Assembly (NCBI GenBank): GCA_017795005.1
Contig: CP051242.1
Location: forward strand, 62,001 to 126,000
Source: Balneolaceae bacterium
GTDB taxonomy: Bacteria; Bacteroidota; Rhodothermia; Balneolales; Balneolaceae
Direction: 5' to 3'
Length of the DNA: 64,000 bases
Positions 1 to 9,559 of this stretch are shown here, piece after piece (positions within the stretch are counted from its first letter, which is position 1; each line of letters opens with the position of its first letter). The notes under the pieces were generated by a model, which saw only the letters and a program-made list of their open reading frames with translations, did no database searches and was not told the origin of the DNA. Position numbers and translations under genes: made by a program.

Positions 1-1560
1 AGTCATATCGTTATCCAGCAGATCGTCCATTTCATTCCATGCATCTTTAGTACCTGAAACTAGTTCGGCCCAATCTTTTATTACATCGTAATCTTCTTCA
101 TCACCGCCTAAATGTCTTTGCCCAAAATCTTCCCTGATTCGTTCTGTAGGGTTATAAATCCCCCAGTATAGCCCATTAATAAATACATGCATATATCTAC
201 CAGTGCCTGCAGGGTGACCCATATCGAGTTGAGTGTCTTTAGCCCATACATCGCGAATGAGTGTTGCCTGTGGACGGTCACGAGCACGTCGGTTCAGCCA
301 GCTGTTTCCATAGGTAGCCCTCAATACAATAGAGTTGAAGTTCTCTCCTACATCTTCACCAAAAAAAGGATGCTCTAAACGGGTATTACCGTACTTCTCC
401 TTAAAAGAAATGCGAAATGAATGCTTGGGTGTTTTTTCTGCCAACCGACTTGCAAATCCATTAAGCTCTAATCCTGCATTTTCCTGAAAATCCAACCCTT
501 CTTCCGCATTGAAAACTTCAATCGAAACCGGCCTTTCCCATCCCTTTCCCGGATCGCTCCCGTAATTACCGGTATAAATATAAATTCCACCTGAATCGGG
601 ATTAGGATTATGGGAAAAAAGGTGATCTATATCCGTAACTATAGATAATGCCGGTAACGATAAAAATGCATCCTCTAATAAATTTCTGTATTCCCGATCC
701 CTTTGGATTTCCGGATCCATTTCATAATCTGCAGTCGCTACCCCATCACTTTCATAGTATTCGCCCCAGATATCAGGGTAGCCAGGAGGATCATTTGGTT
801 GACGTATGATATCATCAATAAAGAGATAGCTTGAAGTTGATACCGGACTTTGATACTCACCAATTACTGAAACAGCCCTGATTACTGTTGTAGTAGTGAC
901 AGAAACAGGATCTGTATAAGAAATACCATTTTCAGGATCAGGTACGCTCCCGTTAGTTGTATAGTATATATTGGAATTTAGATTTTCGGCTGTAATCTCG
1001 AGAAGGAAGGTTTCATCATAATACCCATGAGAAACAGAAAAGACCGGAGGCGTTAATTGATTGGTTCCGCTTATGATATTTACAGCGCCTGGAGTAGGTG
1101 TTGAAGTACGAAAGTAGTTGTCGTTCTCATAACTGTAGGAATAATCATTTTCCAGTGGAGGGAAACCTTCTAACACAGAAATTGGATTACCTTCCTCATC
1201 GTATAATCCAATAAACTCTCCTTCATTGTTAATCTTGAAATTGGTATGTAATTCGTTAGCGGGGTTGTTATGATCTTTTCCGGAGGCAATCAAAAGGAGA
1301 AATTCGCCGGGATTTAAGGTAATCTCAGGAAATATCCACTTTGATTTTTCATCAGGGTTATCGGTTAATGTCCAGCCAGCCAGATTTACAACTTCCTCAC
1401 TAAAGTTATATAGCTCAATCCAATCAGAATAATCTCCGTCTTTGTCTACCAACCCTGATGAATTAGAAGCAACGATCTCATTAATACGGATATGTTGTTG
1501 TGCCATAGCACAAACCGAGACTACAAGTATTAATAACAAGCTCGTTAAAAACTTCCGCAT
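1..1560 (-). CDS. CotH kinase/lamin-tail domain secreted protein (3' part lies outside window)
   Basis: The gene starts at the ATG complementary to 1558-1560 and stays open for 520 codons to the window edge, so the C-terminus is missing. An N-terminal signal peptide (MRKFLTSLLLILVVSVCAMA) is followed by a lamin-tail domain (about residues 22-130, with the DWIELYN motif), a chitobiase C-terminal-like beta domain with YYTTNG (about 170-230), and a CotH-type region containing GLYWGIYNPTERI. CotH-family proteins are atypical protein kinases known from spore coats and also found in many secreted bacterial proteins. The substrate here is unknown. It lies 42 bp downstream of a paralogue with the same domain order, probably in one operon driven from the divergent promoter near 4667. 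A T9SS tail is expected beyond the edge but cannot be seen. Confidence 0.85.
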   Translation of the reverse strand, partial: MRKFLTSLLLILVVSVCAMAQQHIRINEIVASNSSGLVDKDGDYSDWIELYNFSEEVVNLAGWTLTDNPDEKSKWIFPEITLNPGEFLLLIASGKDHNNPANELHTNFKINNEGEFIGLYDEEGNPISVLEGFPPLENDYSYSYENDNYFRTSTPTPGAVNIISGTNQLTPPVFSVSHGYYDETFLLEITAENLNSNIYYTTNGSVPDPENGISYTDPVSVTTTTVIRAVSVIGEYQSPVSTSSYLFIDDIIRQPNDPPGYPDIWGEYYESDGVATADYEMDPEIQRDREYRNLLEDAFLSLPALSIVTDIDHLFSHNPNPDSGGIYIYTGNYGSDPGKGWERPVSIEVFNAEEGLDFQENAGLELNGFASRLAEKTPKHSFRISFKEKYGNTRLEHPFFGEDVGENFNSIVLRATYGNSWLNRRARDRPQATLIRDVWAKDTQLDMGHPAGTGRYMHVFINGLYWGIYNPTERIREDFGQRHLGGDEEDYDVIKDWAELVSGTKDAWNEMDDLLDNDMT

Positions 1561-1602
1561 AATTAAATCTAATAACCGGAGATTAAATAGAAAGTAACCC
1601 TT

Positions 1603-4581
1603 TTATTTAATCAGGAGCATCTTTTTAACAAATAACTGTCCACCGGCCTCTAACTTATAAATATACATTCCACTAGCTTGAGCAGATGCGTCCCAGTAAA
1701 CTGAATAGGAACCTGCGGCCTTTACTTCATTTTGTAGCTCAGCAACCTGTCTTCCAAGTATATCATATACAGTTAGCCTGACATTCATTCGCTCGGGTAA
1801 TTCAAATTCAATTCGGGTCCCAGGGTTAAATGGATTAGGATAGTTTTGTTCCAGTTTAATGGCATGTGGTACATTTTTGTCTTCCTCTTCATTTGAGACA
1901 AGAGTACTATTTGAAGAACCTGGAGTTCCTCCTTCGGTAGCAGAAGCAGCCCAATTTGAAGGAACAAGATTATCAGATGCAGAGCTGGTAAGTTCAATCG
2001 AATAACCTGAACCATCTGCCCCTGCGGGCCATGGCGATTCGTCTTCGTATGCTACCACGTCAACAAGTTCACCATCAGCATTAAATAAACGAACCTGATC
2101 GGAACCTCCAGCCAAACCAAATCCTAAATCACCGAATAATGGTTCAATACCAGAATAGAATTGATTAAATGCTTCCTGATCCTGAGCTACTACCAAATAG
2201 CCCCCTGACTCAATAGAGGTTCCGCTTTCAAATTCAAAGATGTGGGAATCATCTTCATCTTTAACTACCCATCCACTCAGATCGATAGTAGAGGCAGTTG
2301 AATTGTAAAGTTCAATCCAATCTTCGGAATCAGCATCTTCAGGAGCATTATACATAATTTCGTTTATCACAATATCTGAGGTAACTCCGGTAGTAGGTTC
2401 GAAATTTGCAAAAACGGAATCCTCTGCCTGAACATAAATCACAGAATCAGTAGAAATCACATCTCCGGTCCATCCCGTAAATTTATATCCAAACTTAGGG
2501 ATTGCTGTTACCGGGATATCAATTCGGGTAAAATACTGCCCTGACCATGGATATGTTTTAGGTATAACTCGATTAACCATTACAGAACCTTGATTTTTTC
2601 CGGAAACATCAACAGTTAGTACTTCAGGTCCTCTTAATCTCCATGCTGTTCTTATATGATCGATCATATACCCCTGCCTGTTTCTTGCAAAATGTCTCAT
2701 GTCTTCTACCTGATCCAGGAATGGGCTTTGCGGTGTACAGTTCGGATCCCACCACGGACATGATAGCATTCCCCACCGCTCTTCATGGGCAGGAATTTCA
2801 GCTTCAACACCTGCCGCAATGGAATCAATTACTGAGATCATCTGCTCTTCCTGAAATACGGTATTTATCAGATCATTCATTCGAAGCGAAAACTGCTCTT
2901 TGAAGCCTTCGTTTTCAAGTAGCTTTCTAAATATAAAGGTTGCCCATGGCGAGTTTGAATAAGTTGTTCCAGTTGGTGTTGTTGTATGAGCAATCATATC
3001 CAGATTATAATCCCCGTCTCCGCTGTATAAATTAAATCCATGCTCGAGGTCATATAATAACCATCTCCATTTTCCATCTGGTGACTTTTCTTTCCAGGCC
3101 TTTACATTATTTCCTGGCCAATCTGTATTTGCATAAAAAATTTGAACCGTCATGTAATCAATGTAATTCTCGAGGTCAATTTGAGCGGTTACTGCTTCAT
3201 ACTCTTCCTGATTTGTAACATCAGTATTTTCGAGATCTTCCAAAAATTGCAGATAATCATCTACAGAACCATTAATTGCCCTTGGCTCCTCTAATACATC
3301 AATTAAATCGATGCTATCCGGATCTACTGATGGGTGATTCGAAGCAATATAGTGTTCACTGATTTTTTCACGAATATTTAAAATTCCCCAGTACTCTCCA
3401 TTTATATAAACGGATGAAGGTCTGTACGCCTGATAATCCAGACTTAATTCATTTTCAATAATGGTGGACGCCGTTGCATCTCGGATATGTGCCGCTGCGA
3501 AATCATTTCCGGCATTTCTTAAAACAAAAGACTGAAAGGTCTCTATATTTTTTTCTTCGAAAAGCTCATAATCTAATTCAGAAATTCCGTATTCCCCTCT
3601 GAAATAAATGACTAAGGATTTTTGATCCCATCTTCGGCTGTAAGCTCCATATATCCGGGTTCCTGCATGAGCTTTAAATGCGAGATCTCCATTCTCTTCG
3701 AAAAACTCAATATGCACCGGCACTTCAATATCTTCCTCGAAATGAACATAAATCCCTTCTTCCTCATCAAAAAAGTAATCGGGATCTGTAACCAATGAAA
3801 TAACCGGCAGTGTGTGATTAGTGTCGATCAGGTAGCTTTCTACTTCTATGTCACTTGAAAGCTTCCCTTCCTCAATAGTCCTTAGCTTTAGAACGGTCGT
3901 CTCAGTAAAGGTTCTTGCACTTTCCCCAAATAATGTTGAGCTCAAAGTCGGATCTGTTCCATCTGTTGTGAAATATACCTTGTCGGCCAGATCTGTATTC
4001 TCAAGAACCACTTCAACTGATCCGGTATATGTTCCACCTTTTACAGTTACCGTAGGTTTTTCCAGGCTTTCATTAAATCCTGACACGGGATTAGATGAAC
4101 CGGGAGTTGGTGTATCAAAAATAAAATAGCTGTTGAGGTCAGCAGACGATCTTCCATAGGAATGATCGGTAACCAATTCCTGAAATTTTAAACTGTCAAC
4201 TATTGCTCCCCCGGAATTCGTAAGGAATACAGTTTCGCCGCTTGCACTTAGTTTAAAGTTCACATGAACTGAACCCGTACTGTCCACAAGCTTATTTTTA
4301 TCATTGGCGAAAATCACTACAAAAGAATCCGGCTCAATAATTAATTCCGGAAGCACATATTTAAACAGTTCATCAGGATCATCGGAAATGCCGAACCCAT
4401 TTAAATTGAAGTAGTCTCCTCCAATATTGTGTAACTCGATCCAGTCCGGAAAATCACCATCTTCATCAAGAAGACCGGAACCGTTACTTGCTACAACTTC
4501 ATTTATTACAACTTGCGCAAAATTTGCGCTACTAAAAAGACAGAATAAAACTGTCAAAAAAAACTTTCTGTGTGCGATCAT
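1603..4581 (-). CDS. CotH kinase/lamin-tail T9SS-sorted surface protein
   Basis: This large exported protein is called from the ATG at 4581 because a clean signal peptide (MIAHRKFFLTVLFCLFSSANFAQ) begins there. An in-frame start 42 bp upstream would only add a polar extension. Domain order: lamin-tail domain (about 20-115), chitobiase C-terminal-like beta domain (YFTTDGTDPT), CotH kinase-like region (about 255-640, with YWGILNIREKI and LLYDLEHGFN), a second lamin-tail domain (about 735-850) and a T9SS type-A sorting domain with NYPNPFNP ending in KKMLLIK. CotH proteins are ATP-dependent kinase-like folds. Catalytic activity here is inferred from family only. It is the first gene after a predicted LacI-type operator (4667-4681) shared with the divergent GH2 gene, suggesting control by xylan availability although it is not an obvious glycan enzyme. 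Confidence 0.87.
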   Translation of the reverse strand: MIAHRKFFLTVLFCLFSSANFAQVVINEVVASNGSGLLDEDGDFPDWIELHNIGGDYFNLNGFGISDDPDELFKYVLPELIIEPDSFVVIFANDKNKLVDSTGSVHVNFKLSASGETVFLTNSGGAIVDSLKFQELVTDHSYGRSSADLNSYFIFDTPTPGSSNPVSGFNESLEKPTVTVKGGTYTGSVEVVLENTDLADKVYFTTDGTDPTLSSTLFGESARTFTETTVLKLRTIEEGKLSSDIEVESYLIDTNHTLPVISLVTDPDYFFDEEEGIYVHFEEDIEVPVHIEFFEENGDLAFKAHAGTRIYGAYSRRWDQKSLVIYFRGEYGISELDYELFEEKNIETFQSFVLRNAGNDFAAAHIRDATASTIIENELSLDYQAYRPSSVYINGEYWGILNIREKISEHYIASNHPSVDPDSIDLIDVLEEPRAINGSVDDYLQFLEDLENTDVTNQEEYEAVTAQIDLENYIDYMTVQIFYANTDWPGNNVKAWKEKSPDGKWRWLLYDLEHGFNLYSGDGDYNLDMIAHTTTPTGTTYSNSPWATFIFRKLLENEGFKEQFSLRMNDLINTVFQEEQMISVIDSIAAGVEAEIPAHEERWGMLSCPWWDPNCTPQSPFLDQVEDMRHFARNRQGYMIDHIRTAWRLRGPEVLTVDVSGKNQGSVMVNRVIPKTYPWSGQYFTRIDIPVTAIPKFGYKFTGWTGDVISTDSVIYVQAEDSVFANFEPTTGVTSDIVINEIMYNAPEDADSEDWIELYNSTASTIDLSGWVVKDEDDSHIFEFESGTSIESGGYLVVAQDQEAFNQFYSGIEPLFGDLGFGLAGGSDQVRLFNADGELVDVVAYEDESPWPAGADGSGYSIELTSSASDNLVPSNWAASATEGGTPGSSNSTLVSNEEEDKNVPHAIKLEQNYPNPFNPGTRIEFELPERMNVRLTVYDILGRQVAELQNEVKAAGSYSVYWDASAQASGMYIYKLEAGGQLFVKKMLLIK

Positions 4582-4666
4582 TACTAAAAAAGGCTGGTTA
4601 TTAGGTTTATAATAACTATGCAAACCTAATAATGAAAACCTGAATTAAATATTTATACTTTTTACT

Positions 4667-4681
4667 GGGCAAAATTTGCTC
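4667..4681. promoter_or_regulatory. Predicted LacI-family operator between CotH and GH2 genes
   Basis: GGGCAAAATTTGCTC is an odd-centred palindrome (7-1-7). It matches the motif found upstream of lacI and of the other xylan genes. It sits in the divergent intergenic region, 85 bp before the CotH start and 89 bp before the GH2 start, so it could regulate both. The sequence match is direct; the regulator assignment is inference. Confidence 0.7.
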
Positions 4682-4770
4682 AATGTGGGTTGATTATTTA
4701 GATTAAATTTATAAAATACACTATTATCTTAGATCAGTTGTTAACAGAATCTTTACCTAACCAGAAGATT

Positions 4771-7506
4771 ATGTCTTTTTTTAAATCAAGTCCTTCTCTT
4801 TGCTACTATTTAGTTTTAGCTTTTTTATTCACCGCATGTAATCAACAGCAGACAAGACAGAGAGTTTCAATTAATGAAGATTGGTCATTCATGAAGTACG
4901 AAACCATTGGAGAAGCTGATCCATTGATTTATGATGTCCGTCCCGAAGGTATTCAGTACAACGATGCCCAACAAGCTGATACAAAACCAGAAGAATCTGC
5001 AATTGTTGAAGCTACAGGCCAGGAGGTGTTAAAACCATGGATACTTCCAACCGGTAATGACTTTATAAAGGATCCCGAAAAAAGACATGTTCGCCCTGAA
5101 GGGAACCCCGGATCCGATTTCCCATTTGTTCAAGATGATTTTAATGACAGTGATTGGGAAACCGTAACACTTCCTCATGACTGGGCTATTGAAGGGCCTT
5201 TTTTTCAGGGGAATGATGTTCTGGTAACCGGTGGAATGGGTCGGCTCCCAAGTCCCGGTGTAGCATGGTATCGTAAGAATCTTGATATACAAGCATCTGA
5301 TGAAGGAAAATCTATTTTTCTGGATGTGGATGGAGCAATGTCCTATGCGATGGTTTGGTTGAATGGAAATCTGGTTGGAGGGTGGCCGTTTGGTTACGCG
5401 TCATGGAGATTGGATTTAACTCCTTATTTGAATTTTGGTGGCAATAACCAGTTAGCAATTCGACTTGATAACCCTCTTGAGTCGTCACGCTGGTACCCAG
5501 GTGGCGGCTTATACAGAAATGTATGGCTGGTTAAAACTAACCCGGTTCATATCGCTCAATGGGGTACTTTCGTAACAACTCCAGAAGTTTCGGAGTCATC
5601 TGCCTTAGTAAATCTGGATATCACTCTGGATAATGATTCGGAAGAAGACGCTACGGTATGGGTTACTTCTGTGTTTTTTGAATTGGATGCCGAAGGAAAT
5701 GAGATTCCCGGTGAAGTCGCAGATGTTGAAACTGAAAATATTTCTGTCCCAGCTAGTGAAAGCATGACTATTTCTCAGTCTGTAGTTATAGAAACCCCAA
5801 AATTATGGGGACCTCCCCCAACTCAAGTTCCAAACAGGTACATCGCCAAAACCATGGTATTTAAAGATGGTAAACTGATTGACAACTATGACACAAAGTT
5901 TGGAATAAGAACCATTGAAATGGATCCTGAGCGGGGAGTTATTGTGAACGGAGAGCATATTACTATTAAAGGAGCAAATCAGCATCATGATTTAGGCGCT
6001 CTTGGAGGAGCCTTTAATGTACGGGCAGCAGAACGCCAGCTAGAAATCTTGGCTGAAGCTGGTACTAACTCCATACGTATGGCTCATAATCCACCGGCTC
6101 CCGAGTTACTGGATCTTACAGACAGAATGGGTTTTCTGGTAATTGATGAATCTTTTGACGTATGGGAGCGCCGGAAAGCTCCACTCGATTTCCATTTAAT
6201 ATTCCCAGATTGGCATGAGCAGGATTTACGGGCATTAGTTCGAAGAGATCGAAATCATCCTTCGGTAATATTATGGAGTACCGGAAATGAAGTGGGAGAG
6301 CAATATACCGGGCAAGCGGGTGCAGATTTAGCGCAACGACTCCAGGATATCATGAATGATGAAGATCCAACCCGACTTACAACGGCGTCGATGAATTTTG
6401 CCAAACCACCGATGGAATTTCCAAATCCAATCGAAGTAATAAGTCTTAATTACCAGGGTGAAGGAATTCGGGACGAAGGGGAGTATGCACATTTAAGAAC
6501 ACGAGGAATTACCACTCCACCACTCTATCCATCTTTTAAAGAAACCTATCCTAATAAGGTAATTGTAAGTAGTGAAAATGCTGCTGCGGTAAGTAGTCGT
6601 GGCACCTATTTATTTCCTGTGGTGGATGCAATCAGTTCACCTATTAGCCCGGGTAAAGGTGGAGACCCTGAGACCGCTTATGTAAGCGCCTATGATTTAT
6701 ACACAGCTGATTTTGGTTCTTCCGCGGATAAAGTATTCAGGTCTTTGGACCAACATCCTTATGTGGCGGGTGGCTATGTGTGGAGTGGGTGGGATTATCT
6801 TGGCGAGCCGACACCTTATTACTCTTCAAGAAGTTCTTATTTTGGTTTTATTGATCTCGCCGGATTCAAAAAAGACCGGTTTTATTTATATCAGGCATAC
6901 TGGCGTCCGGATTATCCGATGGCGCACATCTTTCCACACTGGAACTGGCCTGACAGAGTAGGTGAAGTAACCCCGGTTCATGTTGCAACTTCCGGAGACG
7001 AAGCTGAACTCTTTCTCAATGGAGAATCTTTGGGAAGAAAAAAGAAAGGCGAATTTGAATATCGTCTTCGCTGGGATGATGTGGTATACGAGCCGGGCGA
7101 GTTAAAAGTAGTTGCCTATAAGAATGGCGAAGTCTGGGCAGAAGATGTGGTTGCAACAACCGGTGATGTTTCCGGTTTGCGATTGGAAGCCGATCGTTCT
7201 GAAATAACTGCTGACGGTAAAGATTTATCCTTCATCACCTTGAAAGTAGTGGATGAAAATGGAAATATCGTTCCGACAGCTATGAATGCCATACAGTTTT
7301 CTATGGAAGGTCCCGGAGAAATTGTAGCTACAGATAATGGTGCTCAAATGGACTTCACTCCATTTCCCTCTCACGAACGAAATGCCTTTAATGGATTGGC
7401 TTTAGTTATTGTGAAGGGAATAAAAGGAGAAAAAGGTACCATAACGGTAACAGCTGAATCTGATAATCTTCAAACATCAGAAATTCTAATAACCACAAAA
7501 CACTAA
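4771..7506 (+). CDS. GH2 beta-galactosidase-like lipoprotein with Ig-like C-terminal domains
   Basis: Glycoside hydrolase family 2 enzyme of about 911 residues. The ATG at 4771 is preferred over an upstream TTG because it gives a lipoprotein signal (LAFLFTAC, Cys23), implying membrane anchoring. A jelly-roll N-terminal sugar-binding domain (WYRKNL, then RWYPGGGLYRNVWL) is followed by an Ig-like domain and a TIM barrel. The likely acid/base is Glu507 in WSTGNEVGE and the nucleophile Glu602 in VSSENAAAVSSRG. The C-terminus carries DUF4982- and invasin-like beta domains. GH2 members of this architecture are mostly beta-galactosidases, and exact specificity cannot be read from sequence. In this xylan region it may remove galactose side chains. 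It lies downstream of a predicted LacI operator and its stop codon abuts the convergent GH97 gene. Confidence 0.88.
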   Translation: MSFFKSSPSLCYYLVLAFLFTACNQQQTRQRVSINEDWSFMKYETIGEADPLIYDVRPEGIQYNDAQQADTKPEESAIVEATGQEVLKPWILPTGNDFIKDPEKRHVRPEGNPGSDFPFVQDDFNDSDWETVTLPHDWAIEGPFFQGNDVLVTGGMGRLPSPGVAWYRKNLDIQASDEGKSIFLDVDGAMSYAMVWLNGNLVGGWPFGYASWRLDLTPYLNFGGNNQLAIRLDNPLESSRWYPGGGLYRNVWLVKTNPVHIAQWGTFVTTPEVSESSALVNLDITLDNDSEEDATVWVTSVFFELDAEGNEIPGEVADVETENISVPASESMTISQSVVIETPKLWGPPPTQVPNRYIAKTMVFKDGKLIDNYDTKFGIRTIEMDPERGVIVNGEHITIKGANQHHDLGALGGAFNVRAAERQLEILAEAGTNSIRMAHNPPAPELLDLTDRMGFLVIDESFDVWERRKAPLDFHLIFPDWHEQDLRALVRRDRNHPSVILWSTGNEVGEQYTGQAGADLAQRLQDIMNDEDPTRLTTASMNFAKPPMEFPNPIEVISLNYQGEGIRDEGEYAHLRTRGITTPPLYPSFKETYPNKVIVSSENAAAVSSRGTYLFPVVDAISSPISPGKGGDPETAYVSAYDLYTADFGSSADKVFRSLDQHPYVAGGYVWSGWDYLGEPTPYYSSRSSYFGFIDLAGFKKDRFYLYQAYWRPDYPMAHIFPHWNWPDRVGEVTPVHVATSGDEAELFLNGESLGRKKKGEFEYRLRWDDVVYEPGELKVVAYKNGEVWAEDVVATTGDVSGLRLEADRSEITADGKDLSFITLKVVDENGNIVPTAMNAIQFSMEGPGEIVATDNGAQMDFTPFPSHERNAFNGLALVIVKGIKGEKGTITVTAESDNLQTSEILITTKH

Positions 7507-9444
7507 TTACTCAAACAACATCACAAACCCACCGGTTGGCTTCATTGTGATTGATACTGCTTTTGAAACTGAAACTGATTCTTCAGTAAACATTGATTCA
7601 CCTTCTCCATCTGTAATCATAGTACCTTTCAGTTCATCAGGGATAAACGATAAATCCAGACTCAATGACATTGATTCCTGTTTTGCATTAATACCTGCAA
7701 CAAACCAACGATAATCCTGCCGACGTGCAAATATTACATATTCACTAGGGTATCCATCTACAAACTCCATTTCATCCCAAATCACAGGTATTTCTTTAAC
7801 AAAATCCTGTACAAAATCCGGAATCTGATCCATTCCTTCAGGAGTCTCTGCAAAATGCTGAATTCCCGAAGTAAAGATAACGGGTTGTGCAATCTGAAAA
7901 GCCGGAGTTGTTTTACGCTCAATATTCGGGATTGCTGTCGGACTCATTGGAGTGAAATCCATCGGATCAAATACATTTCTGGTAAACGGTAGCATGGCGC
8001 TGTGAACGGCTTCTCTGTCGGCGTTGGGCTGGAAGAAAGTAACAAACTCAAATCCTTTCACTGACTCCATAGTCATCAAATTTGGCCAGGTTCGGTGCCA
8101 TCCTCTTGGAATAGTAGATCCATGTGTGTTTACAAGTAATTGATGGTCGGCTGCATCCTGAAAAATGTCCAGATAGTATTGAATCATGGACTGACCATCT
8201 CCTGCAAAAAAATCTACCTTCACCCCTTTAATTCCTATTTCCTGAATTTTAGAAAATTCTGCTCTTCGTTTTTCTCGGGTTACTAATGCACTTTTAGGAG
8301 TGTATTCCGTTTCATTCCAATCACCGGAAGAGTTATACCAAAGAATTAAACCTACTCCTTTAGGCCTTGCATAATCAACCAGTTCTTTGATTCTTTCATA
8401 TCCAATATTTTGATCCCAGTTCACATCCACTAACACATACTCCCAACCCATTTCGGAGGCATAATCAATAAACTCTTTTTGAGTATCGTAGTTTACGGAC
8501 TCGTCTTTCAACTTCGCCCAGCTCCATGCTGCCCGACCAGGATTAATCCATTCTGTATTCGTTTCTACTTCCGGGTCAGCAAGATCAGTTCCAAGAGTAG
8601 ATTCAGTAATGGTTTCCAGATCACCAATAGTTATAATTCTCCACGGCGTTTTCCAAGGTAAAGTTGACTGTGGATCCAGTGCCCTTCCCGGATATTGTTC
8701 CCCCCACTGAGGGAAGTCTATTTTATAATTTCCTCCTTCAGAAAACTGTGCAAGTTTAGTACCGGGATAAGTGCCATCTAATCCTGTTTCTGTAATCAAC
8801 ACCCAGGTTCTCCCCACTTCAAATAATGCAGGGTATACCCAACCCGCTGTATCGGGAGCGGCTGTTCCTACATTAATTCCCAGCTGATAATCTTCTTCGT
8901 AGGAAGGGTTGGTTTGTGCAAATCCGGTTTTTGCATTGGCCATGTGCTGGAGCCATGCTTTTGAATTATCCGGGAAATTGAAAGAGGTAAACTCTTCATC
9001 TATATAGTGAAGTTCATTGCCTTCACCCTTGATTTCATATCTGAAACCCACACCGTCATCCGAAACCCGGAATACTACATCAAACTCAACGCCACTTCCA
9101 TGAACCAATGAGAAGCTTTTCTCATTTGCCTCATAAGTAATCATCTTTTGCTTTCCATGAAGCATTTCATAGACATCTGAATGAGATGATATAGAAGAAG
9201 ATGAAACCAGCTCAAGGTTTTTGGACAGGTCTGCCCCATCAAAAAGCATCCCGAGTTCAGAGCTATCCAATACTACTTGGTTGTTCTTCAAAATCCTGTA
9301 TCCGGGTTCTCCTTTCTCAACGTAAAAGTCAACGGTAATACTATTATCAGGACTTTTTATTTCAGAGCTATCAGGTGCACAGCTTACTATTTGAATTAGT
9401 ATGAGGAGTGTTAGAAAATATTTTAAAGCTTTCATAGGGTACAT
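7507..9444 (-). CDS. GH97 glycosidase lipoprotein, retaining (alpha-galactosidase-type) subgroup
   Basis: A 645-residue protein with the full GH97 layout: an N-terminal super-sandwich domain (SPDNSITVDFYV...), a TIM barrel and a C-terminal beta domain. A lipobox-like IQIVSC (Cys22, or Cys19 if the ATG at 9435 is used) suggests a periplasmic or surface lipoprotein. GH97 contains inverting alpha-glucosidases (SusB) and a retaining group, including alpha-galactosidases, that uses an Asp nucleophile. The barrel motif GVKVDFFAGD places Asp411 where the retaining enzymes have theirs, so alpha-galactosidase or beta-L-arabinopyranosidase activity is more likely than alpha-glucosidase. The gene is convergent with the GH2 gene with no spacer. 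Both may act on galactose- or arabinopyranose-type decorations of a heteroxylan. Confidence 0.88.
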   Translation of the reverse strand: MYPMKALKYFLTLLILIQIVSCAPDSSEIKSPDNSITVDFYVEKGEPGYRILKNNQVVLDSSELGMLFDGADLSKNLELVSSSSISSHSDVYEMLHGKQKMITYEANEKSFSLVHGSGVEFDVVFRVSDDGVGFRYEIKGEGNELHYIDEEFTSFNFPDNSKAWLQHMANAKTGFAQTNPSYEEDYQLGINVGTAAPDTAGWVYPALFEVGRTWVLITETGLDGTYPGTKLAQFSEGGNYKIDFPQWGEQYPGRALDPQSTLPWKTPWRIITIGDLETITESTLGTDLADPEVETNTEWINPGRAAWSWAKLKDESVNYDTQKEFIDYASEMGWEYVLVDVNWDQNIGYERIKELVDYARPKGVGLILWYNSSGDWNETEYTPKSALVTREKRRAEFSKIQEIGIKGVKVDFFAGDGQSMIQYYLDIFQDAADHQLLVNTHGSTIPRGWHRTWPNLMTMESVKGFEFVTFFQPNADREAVHSAMLPFTRNVFDPMDFTPMSPTAIPNIERKTTPAFQIAQPVIFTSGIQHFAETPEGMDQIPDFVQDFVKEIPVIWDEMEFVDGYPSEYVIFARRQDYRWFVAGINAKQESMSLSLDLSFIPDELKGTMITDGEGESMFTEESVSVSKAVSITMKPTGGFVMLFE

Positions 9445-9559
9445 CTAATACAAGGAAATTTAAAAAACCGCTTTTCTAATTCGTATTTACATTTTCTGTT
9501 TATATATTGGTAATGGTGTATAATTAACACTTATTAATTGCTAAACTCAACCAGTTATT

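Noticed and set aside
2643-2903. Plus-strand small open frames antisense to the CotH gene and many similar ones throughout
   Set aside because: They are overlapped by well-supported genes with recognisable domains, lack conserved motifs or signals, and reflect codon bias of the opposite strand.
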